A DNA stretch of 64,000 nt, from NCBI GenBank assembly GCA_024236215.1, contig JACKKX010000002.1, positions 715,420-779,419 on the forward strand, written 5' to 3'. The translations under genes were made by a program, and so were the position numbers. This stretch comes from Novosphingobium sp. Lineage in GTDB: Bacteria; Pseudomonadota; Alphaproteobacteria; Sphingomonadales; Sphingomonadaceae. The notes under the pieces are model-generated. The model saw nothing but the letters and a program-made list of their open reading frames with translations. It searched no databases and was not told the DNA's origin. The first letter of the stretch is position 1; each line of letters opens with the position of its first letter. Shown piece after piece: positions 44,382 through 53,247 of the stretch.

Positions 44382-45434
44382 ATGAGCGCGTTTCCGACGC
44401 ATCCCGATGCGGTCACGCCCAGTTGGCTGGGCGAAAAGCTTGGCGCCGAAGTCACCGGGCTGCGCTGGGAGCCGATCGGCACCGGGCAGGTCGGGGATTC
44501 CGCGCGCTTTCACCTGAATTACGCGCAAGAAGGAGCCGGTCCGCCAACGGTTGCCGGCAAATTCCCTGCCGCCGACGCCACCAGCCGCGCCACCGCCGCC
44601 GCCTTTGGTCTCTATGCCAAGGAGGTCGGTTTCTATCGCGCGGTCGCGCCGCAATTGGGCGTGAGGACGCCGGGCGTGATCGCGGCTGAGATTGCCGACG
44701 ACGGGGTCGATTTCGTGCTGATCTTCGAGGATCTGGGCCCGGCGCGCGGGGGCAACCAGTTGGCGAGCTGCTCTTCCGGCGATGCCCGCGCCGCGATCCG
44801 CCAGGCCGCCGCGATCCATGCACCAAGCTGGAACAATACCGCGCTGACCGGTCTGGACTGGCTTCAGCCGAGGCCGGGCGTGGCCGATCAGGTCAAGGCG
44901 CTATACGGCAATGCCCAGGCGATCTTTCGCGAGCGATATGCAGATAGCCTCGAGCCGGAATTCATGGCGCTGTGCGAAGAACTCAACGAAGCGCGCGACC
45001 ACTGGTTCAGCCGCGAGGCCGGCCCGCAATGCATCATCCACGGCGATTTCCGGCTCGATAACATGCTGTTCGCTATCAAAGGCGGGGCCGAGCCGATCGC
45101 GGTGCTCGATTGGCAGACCGTTGCGGTGGGCAATGGGCTGACCGACATCGGCTATTTCCTGGGTACCGGGATCGGCGATGCGCTGCGCAGCGCGCACGAG
45201 GGCGAACTGCTCGATCTCTACTGCGCCGAGATGACCGCGCGCGGGGTGCCGCTGAGCCGCGATCGGGTGTGGGACGATTACGTGGTCGGGGCGATCCACG
45301 GCATTTCCACCGCGGTGTTCAGCGCCGCCTATGTCGAGCGCACGCCGCGCGGGGATGAGAATTTCCTGTCGATGGCCCGGGGCGGTTGCGCGCTGGCCTT
45401 GCAGCACGGCAGTCTGAAAAAGCTCACCGCATGA
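44382..45434 (+). CDS. Aminoglycoside phosphotransferase-like (APH/EcKinase) protein
   Basis: A 350-residue small-molecule kinase-fold protein. The Brenner-type catalytic loop is IIHGDFRLDNMLF, followed by the metal-binding VLDWQTVAVG; LIFEDLG marks the hinge. Relatives of this group occur in lipid, steroid and xenobiotic catabolic clusters, some annotated as ecdysteroid-kinase-like. The natural substrate is unknown; antibiotic resistance is not implied. Overlaps the thioesterase by four bases (ATGA). Confidence 0.8.
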   Translation: MSAFPTHPDAVTPSWLGEKLGAEVTGLRWEPIGTGQVGDSARFHLNYAQEGAGPPTVAGKFPAADATSRATAAAFGLYAKEVGFYRAVAPQLGVRTPGVIAAEIADDGVDFVLIFEDLGPARGGNQLASCSSGDARAAIRQAAAIHAPSWNNTALTGLDWLQPRPGVADQVKALYGNAQAIFRERYADSLEPEFMALCEELNEARDHWFSREAGPQCIIHGDFRLDNMLFAIKGGAEPIAVLDWQTVAVGNGLTDIGYFLGTGIGDALRSAHEGELLDLYCAEMTARGVPLSRDRVWDDYVVGAIHGISTAVFSAAYVERTPRGDENFLSMARGGCALALQHGSLKKLTA

Positions 45435-45880
45435 GCAAGGCCGAAATGCCACCTGCCGAGCTCTTGGCCTATGGCCGAAAGGTGCTTGCCGCGCAGCCGT
45501 TCAGCGTGCTGCTCGGCACCGAAATGGCGGCGCTATCGCCCGACATGACAGAACTTCGTCTGGCGCTGCGTCCCGAACTGCTCCAGCAGCACGGCTTCGC
45601 CCATGGCGGGCTGGTGAGCTATCTGGCCGATAATGCCCTGACCATTGCCGGCGGAATCACGCTGAGCGGGCAGATCGTCACCGCCGAGATGAAGATCAAC
45701 TACGTCCGCCCAGCCGTGGGTGAGGCGCTGGTTGCGCGGGCCAGCGTCGTGGCGGCGTGGCGCACCCAGGCGGTGGTGCGGTGCGACGTCTTTGCCATCG
45801 CGGACGGGAGCGAACGGCTCTGCGCCGCAGCGCAGGGAACCATTGCCGCGGTGCCCCCGCGCGAAACGGGCAAGGAGTAG
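45431..45880 (+). CDS. PaaI-like hotdog thioesterase
   Basis: A 149-residue hotdog-fold thioesterase: FAHGGLVSYLADNALTIAGG is the active-site helix motif, followed by EMKINYVRPAVGEALVARA. It starts within the stop of the phosphotransferase gene and ends five bases before the next ATG, so the three genes form one coupled operon. Probable CoA-thioester hydrolase; substrate unknown. Confidence 0.85.
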   Translation: MSKAEMPPAELLAYGRKVLAAQPFSVLLGTEMAALSPDMTELRLALRPELLQQHGFAHGGLVSYLADNALTIAGGITLSGQIVTAEMKINYVRPAVGEALVARASVVAAWRTQAVVRCDVFAIADGSERLCAAAQGTIAAVPPRETGKE

Positions 45881-45885
45881 CAGAA

Positions 45886-46971
45886 ATGGTACTGACCAAA
45901 GGCGATGATTACCCACTGCATCAGACCCCCGAGCCGGTGGCCTATGCCGGGACCGATCGCAATTTCTACGATCGCTATTTCTTCAACGGCTATGCCCCGG
46001 ACGGTTCGGGGTTCTTTGCCGTGGCGTTCGGCATCTATCCGCACCTGAACGTGGCCGACGCGCACTTCTCCGCGATCCGCGACGGGGTGCAATACAATGT
46101 CCACGCCAGCCGCGAGCTGGGAATGGAGCGGATGGACCTGCACTGTGGGCCGATCCGGATCGAGGTGATCGAACCGCTCCACAAGCTGCGCGTGACAGTA
46201 GATGGAGAGGGGATCAGGGCCGATCTGATTTTCACCGGCCGCGCCTTTCCGATCGAGGAACCGCGATTCATCCACCGGATCGGCCCGCGCACCTTAATGG
46301 ACTATACCCGGCTGACCCAGAACGGGCACTATTCCGGGTGGATCGAGATCGACGGGGTTCGGCAGCACTGCGCGCCGGGCACGGCGGGCACGCGCGACCG
46401 CAGCTGGGGTGTGCGCCCGGTGGGCGCGCGCGACGAACAGCCCCATGGGGCCGGGGTGATCCCGGGCTTCTTCTGGCAGTGGACCCCGGTGAACTTCGCG
46501 GATTCGAGCCTGTTCTTCCACGTCAACGCCGATGCCAAGGGCAACAAGTGGAACACCCGTGCGGTGATCGCTCCCGACGGCGCCGATGCCGCAGCACTGT
46601 TTGACAGCGACGGCGAAATGGCCTCGCCGCTTGAGCAGGGTACCCGCTGGCCCGAGCGCGGCACGCTGACGGTCGAAGGGCCCGATGGCCCCGAAACGCT
46701 GACCTTCGAGCCTGTTGGCCGCTTCCAGATGCGCGGGATCGGCTATACCTCGCCCAAATGGGGCCACGGGCTGTATCACGGGGTGCTGGAAGTTGAGCGC
46801 GAGGATTTCGGGCTGGCGCAGTGCAATCCCGGCCAGCTCGACAATTTCCACGTCCAGCTGCCCTGCCGCGTCGTCAGCGACAAACGCGGCGAGGGCTTCG
46901 GCGTGTTCGAGCAGCTGATCCTCGGCCCCTACCGGCCTTACGGCCTCGAAGGGTTCATGGACCTGGGCTAA
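45886..46971 (+). CDS. Conserved hypothetical protein, lipocalin/AttH-like
   Basis: A 361-residue beta-rich protein without signal peptide or membrane segment. It shows SGFFAVAFGIYPHLNVADAHF, HKLRVTVDGEGIRADLIFTG, GTAGTRDRSWGVRPVG and WGHGLYHGVLEVE, patterns seen in DUF7064/7065-type and CrtC/AttH-like lipocalin-fold proteins that accompany acyl-CoA or terpenoid metabolism. AAGGAG six to ten bases upstream. The role is unproven; the operon suggests processing of a hydrophobic substrate. Ends overlapping the convergent transporter gene by four bases. Confidence 0.6.
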   Translation: MVLTKGDDYPLHQTPEPVAYAGTDRNFYDRYFFNGYAPDGSGFFAVAFGIYPHLNVADAHFSAIRDGVQYNVHASRELGMERMDLHCGPIRIEVIEPLHKLRVTVDGEGIRADLIFTGRAFPIEEPRFIHRIGPRTLMDYTRLTQNGHYSGWIEIDGVRQHCAPGTAGTRDRSWGVRPVGARDEQPHGAGVIPGFFWQWTPVNFADSSLFFHVNADAKGNKWNTRAVIAPDGADAAALFDSDGEMASPLEQGTRWPERGTLTVEGPDGPETLTFEPVGRFQMRGIGYTSPKWGHGLYHGVLEVEREDFGLAQCNPGQLDNFHVQLPCRVVSDKRGEGFGVFEQLILGPYRPYGLEGFMDLG

Positions 46972-47798
46972 GGCCGAGTCAGCAGCACAACGGTTCCCGC
47001 CGCGATCGCGCAGGCGCCGAGCATCCGGGCCTTGCCGACCCGTTCCTTGAGCACAAACAGGGCAATCGCCACCCCGAACAGGATCGAGCTTTCACGGATT
47101 GCCGCCAGACGCGGGACATCGCCCAGCCGATAGGCGGCAAGTGCCAGGCCATAGGTTCCGAGCGAAAGGGCACCTGCGATCAATCCCGGTTTCCACTGTT
47201 CGCGCGCGGTAAGCAGAAACACCGGGCCGCGCCACACGGCAAAGAGCAGGCCGATTGTCCCGCCAAGGGTTAGGAAGAACCACACGATGTAATCGAACGC
47301 GGAACCCGCCGCGCGCGATCCCTGCGCGTCGAGCACCGTATAGAGTGCGGTCATCGCTCCGGTCGCCAGCGCCCAGGCGAGCGCCTTGCTGCCGGGCGTG
47401 TTCCACCAGGCCACGGCGAGGGTGCCCGCAGTAACCAGGGAAATCCCGGCCACCACCGTCCACGAGATCGGATCGCCCAGGAACAGCACCGCGACAGCCG
47501 CCGCTAGGGCCGGGGCGCTGCCACGCATTACCGGATAGACCGCGCTCATGTCGGCGGTCTCAAAGGCCTTGATCAGGCAGACCAGGTAGATCACGTGGAC
47601 CAGCATCGATCCCGCCAGCCAGGGTAGCGAGGCCCAGGGGAAGCGCATCCACAGCGCGAAAGGCAGCACGAGCAGCGCGCTCGATCCATCGATCAGCGCG
47701 CGGCTCGACATCTTGTCTCCGCCCGATTTGAGGATGGCGTTGACCACCGCGTGAAGCGCCCCCGATGCCAGCATCAGCAGCGGGGCAATCGGCATCAT
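46968..47798 (-). CDS. DMT/EamA-family transporter
   Basis: A ~276-residue membrane protein with ten hydrophobic helices in two EamA-like halves, typical of drug/metabolite transporters. Motifs such as YPVMRGSAPALAAAVAVLFLGD and AAIRESSILFGVAIALFVLKE are the repeated helix ends of the family. The double ATG at 47793-47798 overlaps the aldo/keto reductase stop, so it is the last gene of the long minus-strand operon. Because that operon makes riboflavin precursors, export or import of a flavin-related compound is possible but unproven. Confidence 0.8.
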   Translation of the reverse strand: MMPIAPLLMLASGALHAVVNAILKSGGDKMSSRALIDGSSALLVLPFALWMRFPWASLPWLAGSMLVHVIYLVCLIKAFETADMSAVYPVMRGSAPALAAAVAVLFLGDPISWTVVAGISLVTAGTLAVAWWNTPGSKALAWALATGAMTALYTVLDAQGSRAAGSAFDYIVWFFLTLGGTIGLLFAVWRGPVFLLTAREQWKPGLIAGALSLGTYGLALAAYRLGDVPRLAAIRESSILFGVAIALFVLKERVGKARMLGACAIAAGTVVLLTRP

Positions 47799-48733
47799 CC
47801 CTGAAGCTTGGCGACGACCGCGTCGAGCCGTTCGATCTGATCGGGCATCAGCTCGATCTCGAGCGCCTCGATCAGTTCGTCGAGCTGGTCCGGGGTGGTG
47901 GCGCTGGCGATCGGCGCGGCGATACCGGGCTGATCGAGCAGCCAGGCCAACGCGACCTGCGCCAGGGTTGCTTCGCATTCGGCGGCGATGCGGTCCATCA
48001 CCGCAAGCAGCGCGGGACCATTGGCCTCATACTTGCGCAGGGTCGCACCGCGCGGATAGCGGTCGAAATCGGCCGGCTTGCGGTACTTTCCGGTCAGGTA
48101 TCCGCTGGCGAGGCCATAGTACGGCAACATGACAATATCGTTGGCGACGCAGAAGTTCTGGAAATCGGGATCGAAGTCCGCACGCTCGAGCAGGTTGTAC
48201 TGGTTCTGGAGCACGCCATAGCCCCTCACCCCGCGCGCCTTGGCTGCGGCGAGGGCGCCGCGCAGGCGTTCCTCGGTGAAGTTCGAGGCACCGGCCTCAC
48301 GGATCAGGCCCTCGGCCATCAGCGCCGCAAAGCCATCGGCAACTTCGTCCTGCGGGGTCTCGGGATCGTCGCGGTGGGCGTAGTAGAGATCGACATAGTC
48401 GGTTTGCAGCCGCTCAAGCGATCCGGCGAGCCGCTCGCGCAGGTTCTCGGGCTTGAGATCGCCCGGCCGCGCCATCACGCCGGTCTTGGTGGCGATGCGC
48501 ATGTCCTTGCGCACCCCGCGGTCCTTCATCCAGGCGCCGATCACGGTCTCGCTTTCGCCGCCCTTGTGGCCCGGAACCCAGGCCGAATAGACTTCGGCCG
48601 TATCGACCATTCGCCCGCCTGCCTCATAGAAGGCGTCGAGCACCTCGAAGCTGGTATCGCGGTCTGCCGTCCAGCCGAAGACATTGCCGCCAAGCACCAG
48701 CTTGAGCCCGGCGAGGGAAGGGTGGCGGCTCAT
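47795..48733 (-). CDS. Aldo/keto reductase
   Basis: A 312-residue TIM-barrel NADPH-dependent oxidoreductase. The catalytic tetrad is visible: Asp and Tyr in [11 protein letters not shown], Lys in IATKTGV and His in YYAHRDDPE; the C-terminal cofactor site includes [13 protein letters not shown]. Overlaps ribH by four bases and the transporter by four bases. It could act on an aldehyde or sugar-derived substrate. Confidence 0.9.
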   Translation of the reverse strand: MSRHPSLAGLKLVLGGNVFGWTADRDTSFEVLDAFYEAGGRMVDTAEVYSAWVPGHKGGESETVIGAWMKDRGVRKDMRIATKTGVMARPGDLKPENLRERLAGSLERLQTDYVDLYYAHRDDPETPQDEVADGFAALMAEGLIREAGASNFTEERLRGALAAAKARGVRGYGVLQNQYNLLERADFDPDFQNFCVANDIVMLPYYGLASGYLTGKYRKPADFDRYPRGATLRKYEANGPALLAVMDRIAAECEATLAQVALAWLLDQPGIAAPIASATTPDQLDELIEALEIELMPDQIERLDAVVAKLQG

Positions 48734-49149
48734 GCGAACTTCTCCTTGAGGGCGAGCAATGCGATCGCGGCCTTGGCAGCCTCACCGCCCTTGTCCTTCT
48801 GTGCCGGATCGGCGCGGATCAGCGCCTGCTCCTCATTCTCCACGGTCAGGATGCCGTTGCCGATCGCCATGCCGTCCATGGTCAGCGCCATGATCCCGCG
48901 CGCGCTTTCTCCCGCGACGATCTCGAAGTGATAGGTTTCGCCCCGGATCACCACGCCGATGCCGACAAAGCCGTCATAGATCTGGGCCTGGTCGGCCAGC
49001 ACGATCGCGCCGGGGATTTCGAGCGCGCCGGGGACGGTGATGACATCGGCCTGATGCCCGGCCGCCTCGATCGCGGCCTTGGCGCCAGCGATCAGCATAT
49101 CGTTGAGGTGATCGTAGAAGCGGGCTTCGACGATAAGAAAACGGGCCAT
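48730..49149 (-). CDS. ribH: 6,7-dimethyl-8-ribityllumazine synthase
   Basis: Lumazine synthase (139 residues) condensing the DHBP made by RibB with the ribitylamino-uracil. Motifs: [52 protein letters not shown] (catalytic histidine region) and [13 protein letters not shown]. It begins five bases after the ribB stop. The adjacency to ribB supports both calls. Confidence 0.95.
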   Translation of the reverse strand: MARFLIVEARFYDHLNDMLIAGAKAAIEAAGHQADVITVPGALEIPGAIVLADQAQIYDGFVGIGVVIRGETYHFEIVAGESARGIMALTMDGMAIGNGILTVENEEQALIRADPAQKDKGGEAAKAAIALLALKEKFA

Positions 49150-49154
49150 GTCTG

Positions 49155-50426
49155 TCAGTCTCCCGGGATGGCTTGTTCGCCAACGATGTTGAGGCCGTAG
49201 CCATCCAGCGCGATGATGTTGCGGTGGGCATTGGTCAACAGGATCATGTCGCCAATGCCCAGATCGGCAAGAATCTGTGCCCCGATCCCATAGGCGCGCA
49301 AATCCATGTCGGCCAGCTTGATCCCGCCAACCTCGGCCGAGAGCTGATCGGAGCTGCTTGGCATCAGCAGCACGATCACACCGCTGCCGTGCTGGCCGAT
49401 CTGCGCCATCGCGCGCTGCAGGATGCGTTTGCGCGGTCCTGGCTGACCCAGCACATCGGAATAGATCGAGATTGCGTGCATCCGCACAAGGGTTGGCTCG
49501 CCGGGCGCGACCGTCCCCTTTTGCAGCACGATATGCACCGCACCGTCGACCTTGTTGCGAAAGGATTTTGCAGTCCAGTCTCCACCATAGTCGGAGGTGA
49601 ACGGGGCTTCGCTGACGCATTCGACCAGATGATCGTGCTTGCGGCGGTATTCGATCAGGTCGCGGATCGTTCCGATCTTGAGGCCGTGGCGGCGGGCAAA
49701 GGGGATCAGATCGTCGAGCCGGGCCATGGACCCGTCCTCGTTCATGATCTCGCAAATCACGCCCGAGGGGTTGAGGCCGGCAAGCCGGGCGATATCGACC
49801 GATGCCTCGGTATGCCCGGCGCGAACCAAAACTCCGCCGTCGCGTGCGATCAGCGGGAAGACATGGCCGGGGGTGACGATGTCCTGGCGGCCCTTGGCGG
49901 CGTCGATCGCTACCGCCACCGTGCGGGCGCGGTCTCCGGCGGAAATTCCCGTGGTCACGCCCTCGCGCGCCTCGATCGAGACGGTGAAGGCGGTTTCGTG
50001 GCGGGTACCGTTGTTGCGGCTCATCAGCTCAAGGCCGAGATGCTCGGTGCGTTCGCGGGTCAGGGTGAGGCAGATCAGCCCGCGCCCATGGGTGGCCATG
50101 AAATTGACCGCGTCGGGGGTGGCCATCTGCGCCGGGATCACCAGATCGCCCTCGTTTTCTCGGTCTTCGTCATCGACCAGGATGAACATCCGCCCGTTGC
50201 GCGCTTCCTCGATGATCTCCTCGATCCCAACCAGCACCGGGGCATCGTCGCTGTCCCACAGGAAGGCTTCGAGCTTGCGCAGGGTTTCGCTGGTGGGGTT
50301 CCAGTCCGGCTCGGTGCAATCGCGCAGGGTGTTGGCGTGAAGCCCGGCCGCGCGGGCCAGGCCGGAGCGAGACATGCCGCCATCGGCAACCAGCCGACGG
50401 ACGCGATCGATGATGTTCGTAGCCAT
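49155..50426 (-). CDS. ribB: 3,4-dihydroxy-2-butanone 4-phosphate synthase with N-terminal HTH and degenerate RibA domain
   Basis: A 423-residue three-part protein. Residues 1-60 form a helix-turn-helix-like domain ([19 protein letters not shown]). Residues ~65-265 are RibB, with the active-site acids in [12 protein letters not shown] and the histidine in [14 protein letters not shown]. Residues ~270-423 align with GTP cyclohydrolase II but lack its zinc cysteines and nucleotide loop ([19 protein letters not shown] in their place), so that half is RibX-like and should not hydrolyse GTP. A perfect palindrome lies nine bases upstream of the ATG. Confidence 0.93.
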   Translation of the reverse strand: MATNIIDRVRRLVADGGMSRSGLARAAGLHANTLRDCTEPDWNPTSETLRKLEAFLWDSDDAPVLVGIEEIIEEARNGRMFILVDDEDRENEGDLVIPAQMATPDAVNFMATHGRGLICLTLTRERTEHLGLELMSRNNGTRHETAFTVSIEAREGVTTGISAGDRARTVAVAIDAAKGRQDIVTPGHVFPLIARDGGVLVRAGHTEASVDIARLAGLNPSGVICEIMNEDGSMARLDDLIPFARRHGLKIGTIRDLIEYRRKHDHLVECVSEAPFTSDYGGDWTAKSFRNKVDGAVHIVLQKGTVAPGEPTLVRMHAISIYSDVLGQPGPRKRILQRAMAQIGQHGSGVIVLLMPSSSDQLSAEVGGIKLADMDLRAYGIGAQILADLGIGDMILLTNAHRNIIALDGYGLNIVGEQAIPGD

Positions 50427-50434
50427 GATTCGCG

Positions 50435-50477
50435 GGTTATCACATCAGAATGTGATAACCAAACCTTCAAATCACAT
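50435..50477. promoter_or_regulatory. Perfect palindrome plus third half-site upstream of ribB
   Basis: GGTTATCACAT-CAGA-ATGTGATAACC (50435-50460) is a perfect 11-base inverted repeat; a further ATCACAT half-site follows at 50471-50477, 32 bases from the first, about three helical turns. It lies in the 60-base gap between the enoyl-CoA hydratase stop and the ribB start, so it can act as an operator or as an RNA hairpin near the ribosome-binding site. Confidence 0.7.
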
Positions 50478-50486
50478 TCCGAACCA

Positions 50487-51290
50487 TCAATCGCCCTTGA
50501 ATGTCGGAGTGCGCTTTTCGATAAAGGCGTTGACCGCCTCTTCATGGTCGCCGGTCGAATGGGCTACGGCCTGCATCGCCGCAGACATTTCCAGCACCGT
50601 CGCCAGATCCGCCCGACGCGCCTCCCACAGCAGCCGCTTGGTCATGCGCACGGCGAAGGGCGGATTGGCGGCGATCTTGCCGGCCAGCGCGCGGGCCGCG
50701 TCCATCAGATCGGCGTCGGGCACGACCCGAGAGACCAGACCGCAAGCCAGTGCCTCGGCGGCATCGAGCATGTCGCCGGTCAGCGACATTTCCGCAGCCT
50801 TGGAAAACCCCACCACGCGCTGCAACAGCCAGGCACCGCCATCGCCGGGGATGATCCCCAGTTTGACGAAACTCTCGGCGAACTTGGCGCTTTCGCCCGC
50901 GATGCGCAGATCGCACATACAGGCCAGATCGAGCCCGGCACCGATCGCCGGGCCGTTCACCGCCGCGATCACCGGCACTTCCAGCGCGGCGAAGGCCAGC
51001 GGAAGGCGCTGGATGCCGCGCTTGTAGTTGCCCCGGGTGCGCGCCGGAAGCCCGGCGTTAAGCCCGGAGCCCGGCTTCATCGCGTTGATGTTTCCGCCAG
51101 AGGAAAAGCCCTTGCCCGCGCCGGTCAGGATCGCGACGCGGACCGCAGGATCGCCCTCGATCCTCTCGAGCGTGTCCAGCAGCCCTTCGATCACATCGGC
51201 TTCGGAGATCGGATTGCGCAGCTCCGGGCGGTTGAGCGTGATCGTGGCAATGCCCTGGCTGTCCAGCTCATAGAGAACGGCGGCGTCCAT
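50487..51290 (-). CDS. Enoyl-CoA hydratase/isomerase family protein
   Basis: A 267-residue crotonase-fold protein. The oxyanion-hole segments are GKGFSSGGNINAM and NGPAIGAGLDLACMCDLRIA; SFVKLGIIPGDGGAWLLQRVVG carries the position of the catalytic glutamate, here a glycine-aspartate context as in many isomerase-like members. ATG 51290 gives the standard start; the longer frame is out of register with the acyltransferase gene. It follows that gene by 11 bases and probably shares its transcript. Confidence 0.88.
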   Translation of the reverse strand: MDAAVLYELDSQGIATITLNRPELRNPISEADVIEGLLDTLERIEGDPAVRVAILTGAGKGFSSGGNINAMKPGSGLNAGLPARTRGNYKRGIQRLPLAFAALEVPVIAAVNGPAIGAGLDLACMCDLRIAGESAKFAESFVKLGIIPGDGGAWLLQRVVGFSKAAEMSLTGDMLDAAEALACGLVSRVVPDADLMDAARALAGKIAANPPFAVRMTKRLLWEARRADLATVLEMSAAMQAVAHSTGDHEEAVNAFIEKRTPTFKGD

Positions 51291-51301
51291 CGAAGATCTC
51301 C

Positions 51302-52270
51302 TCAAATTGTGGGGCTTGCCATGCTGCGCCGAGGGCGATTTGTCCACCATGCGATTGCTCCCGCGCTCAGCAGTGCGGCGCAAAGCGCGGCCGGCCAAAC
51401 AAAGCCAAGCTCGCGCATGGCCTCGAGTACCGGCAAATGCACCGCGAAGAGGGGAAACGAAGCCACGCCGCCTGCCCGGATCAGAGGGCCGTCATGCCGC
51501 CAATCGAGCGCGCCGATCAGCGCAATGGGGCAGGCCAGCAGAACAAAGGCCAGATCGAAGCCCGCGCCGGTCCATTCGATCACCCGGCTCCCGATTGCGG
51601 CAAAGGGGAGGGCGGCGAGGCCCAGAGCGCCGGGGATCCGCGGCAGGGTCATGCGTGCGGCAAGCATGCCAAGCGTAAAGGCCAGGAAGATGCGCGGGAA
51701 AGCAGGCAGGAACGTCTCCGGCCTGGCTCCGAGATCGAGTGTATCGAAGTCCAGCGCAACCCGCACCGTCGCGGCAAGCAGAGCCGCCGCCAGCAGCGCC
51801 AGCCACATGGTCGGCAGGCGAAACAGTACCAGCGCGAACACCGCATTGGCGACCAGTTCAAAGAACACGTACCAGGCGGGAATATTGAGCGCGAACAGCA
51901 CACCGTCGAACGGGAAGGGCAGCAGCGCCAGGTTGGCGGCGAAGGGCGGCAGGAAGGCGTCAAGACTTCCCGCGCGGCTCCACAGAAACGGTGCCCCGAT
52001 CAGTCCGCCCAGCGCCATTACCCCCCACAACCGGCGATAGCGCGCGGCAAGGAAGGCCAGCGGCGAAAGCCCGGCAGTCAGCTTTGGTCCCGTATGGCGC
52101 ATCATCAGGAAGCCCGAAAGCATCAGGAAGAAATCGACCGCGAGGTAGCCCTTGGAAAACCAGCCCGGCAGCCAGATCCCGAACACCGCCTGAACGTGCA
52201 GCCCCACCACCAGCAGGGCCGCGATCGCGCGCTGGGCTTCAAGCCCGGGCAGGCGCGCCGGTGCGGTCAC
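51302..52270 (-). CDS. Acyltransferase family 3 membrane protein
   Basis: A ~322-residue polytopic protein of the acyltransferase-3 (OafA/NodX-like) family with about ten membrane helices. The first helix begins LPGLEAQRAIAALLVVGLHVQ, with the conserved arginine and histidine, and AVDFFLMLSGFLMM matches the family FFxxSGFL motif; the last helix carries FAVHLPVLEAM. It would transfer acetyl or other acyl groups onto sugars or lipids at the membrane. The GTG start overlaps the HupE stop (GTGA). Confidence 0.85.
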   Translation of the reverse strand: MTAPARLPGLEAQRAIAALLVVGLHVQAVFGIWLPGWFSKGYLAVDFFLMLSGFLMMRHTGPKLTAGLSPLAFLAARYRRLWGVMALGGLIGAPFLWSRAGSLDAFLPPFAANLALLPFPFDGVLFALNIPAWYVFFELVANAVFALVLFRLPTMWLALLAAALLAATVRVALDFDTLDLGARPETFLPAFPRIFLAFTLGMLAARMTLPRIPGALGLAALPFAAIGSRVIEWTGAGFDLAFVLLACPIALIGALDWRHDGPLIRAGGVASFPLFAVHLPVLEAMRELGFVWPAALCAALLSAGAIAWWTNRPRRSMASPTI

Positions 52271-53247
52271 AGCAGCCGCTGCAGGAACCAGAAGCTCGCC
52301 GTGATTCCGATTGCGTAGGTTGCGGCTATGGTCGCGGGGCGCTGGGCGGGTGGAGCGAAGCGCCGCACCAGCGCGATCAGCGCCAGCACGCCCCCGATGA
52401 TAACCAGTTGCCCGAGCTCGACCCCGACATTGAAGGTCAAGAGCGCCATCGGCACGTCGGTTTCGGGCAGACCGATCTCGCGCAGGGCTCCGGCAAAGCC
52501 GAACCCGTGCAGCAACCCGAACAGGAAAGCGACCACCCAGGGGATACGCTCCGACAGGCGCGGCGCACCTTCCTCCTGCTTGACGATCTCCACCGCCAGA
52601 AACACGATCGACAGGGCAATCAGCGCCTCGACCGGAGCCTGAGCAAGCCCGAACAAGCCCAGTGTCGTTCCCGCCAGGGTAATCGAATGGGCCACGGTAA
52701 AGGCGGTCGCCGCACGCACCACCTCCCACGGCCGCCCGAGCAACAGCACCAGAGCGATCACGAACAGCAGGTGATCGTACCCCGTCAGGATGTGCTCGAT
52801 CCCCAGCACCAGATAGGTCCGGGCAACTTCCCAGCGATCGGGAACCGCGGCGACGATCATGCTGGGCTGCTCGGGCGTGATCCGGGCCGCCTGAACCGGA
52901 CGGCCGAGCGGCGCGACCCGCACAAGCGCGTCGGTAAAAGCTGCCTCCATCCCGTCGAGGCCCACCTTCAGGCCATCGAGCGGGCGGGTGCAGGTCGCTT
53001 CGGCGGCAACCACCACCGATCCGCCGGACAGGTCGGACTTGCCTTGGCTGAGGGTGCAGAAACCGGGTAGTAGCGGGTGCGAACGGGTGGCGAGGCCGCC
53101 CAGGATCGGCGCCTTCCACAGCACTTTCCAGTGCGTCGCATCGCGCTGGGTCAGCTCCAGATAGCCCGGACGCAGCTCATCCGCGTGGGCGGGCATGGCA
53201 AACCCGGCCAGCGCGACGAGCAGCAACAGGATCGCGCGGCGGATCAT
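52267..53247 (-). CDS. HupE/UreJ-family membrane protein
   Basis: A 326-residue protein: signal peptide (cleavage near MPAHA|DE), a ~110-residue periplasmic domain containing two cysteines, and a C-terminal six-helix HupE/UreJ_2 domain with GIEHILTGYDHLLFVIALVLL, AFTVAHSITL and FLFGLLHGFGFA. The conserved histidines and aspartate suggest metal (nickel/cobalt type) transport, but neither hydrogenase nor urease genes are nearby. Overlaps the PpiC gene by four bases and the acyltransferase by four. Confidence 0.85.
   Translation of the reverse strand: MIRRAILLLLVALAGFAMPAHADELRPGYLELTQRDATHWKVLWKAPILGGLATRSHPLLPGFCTLSQGKSDLSGGSVVVAAEATCTRPLDGLKVGLDGMEAAFTDALVRVAPLGRPVQAARITPEQPSMIVAAVPDRWEVARTYLVLGIEHILTGYDHLLFVIALVLLLGRPWEVVRAATAFTVAHSITLAGTTLGLFGLAQAPVEALIALSIVFLAVEIVKQEEGAPRLSERIPWVVAFLFGLLHGFGFAGALREIGLPETDVPMALLTFNVGVELGQLVIIGGVLALIALVRRFAPPAQRPATIAATYAIGITASFWFLQRLL

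Noticed and set aside
44382-45434. Aminoglycoside resistance gene
   Set aside because: Only the kinase catalytic loop is shared; the gene sits in a catabolic-looking operon and the sequence is of the general APH/EcKinase type.
49155-49600. Functional GTP cyclohydrolase II (ribA) half of the riboflavin protein
   Set aside because: The zinc-binding cysteine cluster and nucleotide loop are missing; only the fold-level similarity remains.
50427-50486. FMN riboswitch before ribB
   Set aside because: The gap is only 60 bases and is occupied by a simple palindrome; it is too short for the multi-stem RFN element.
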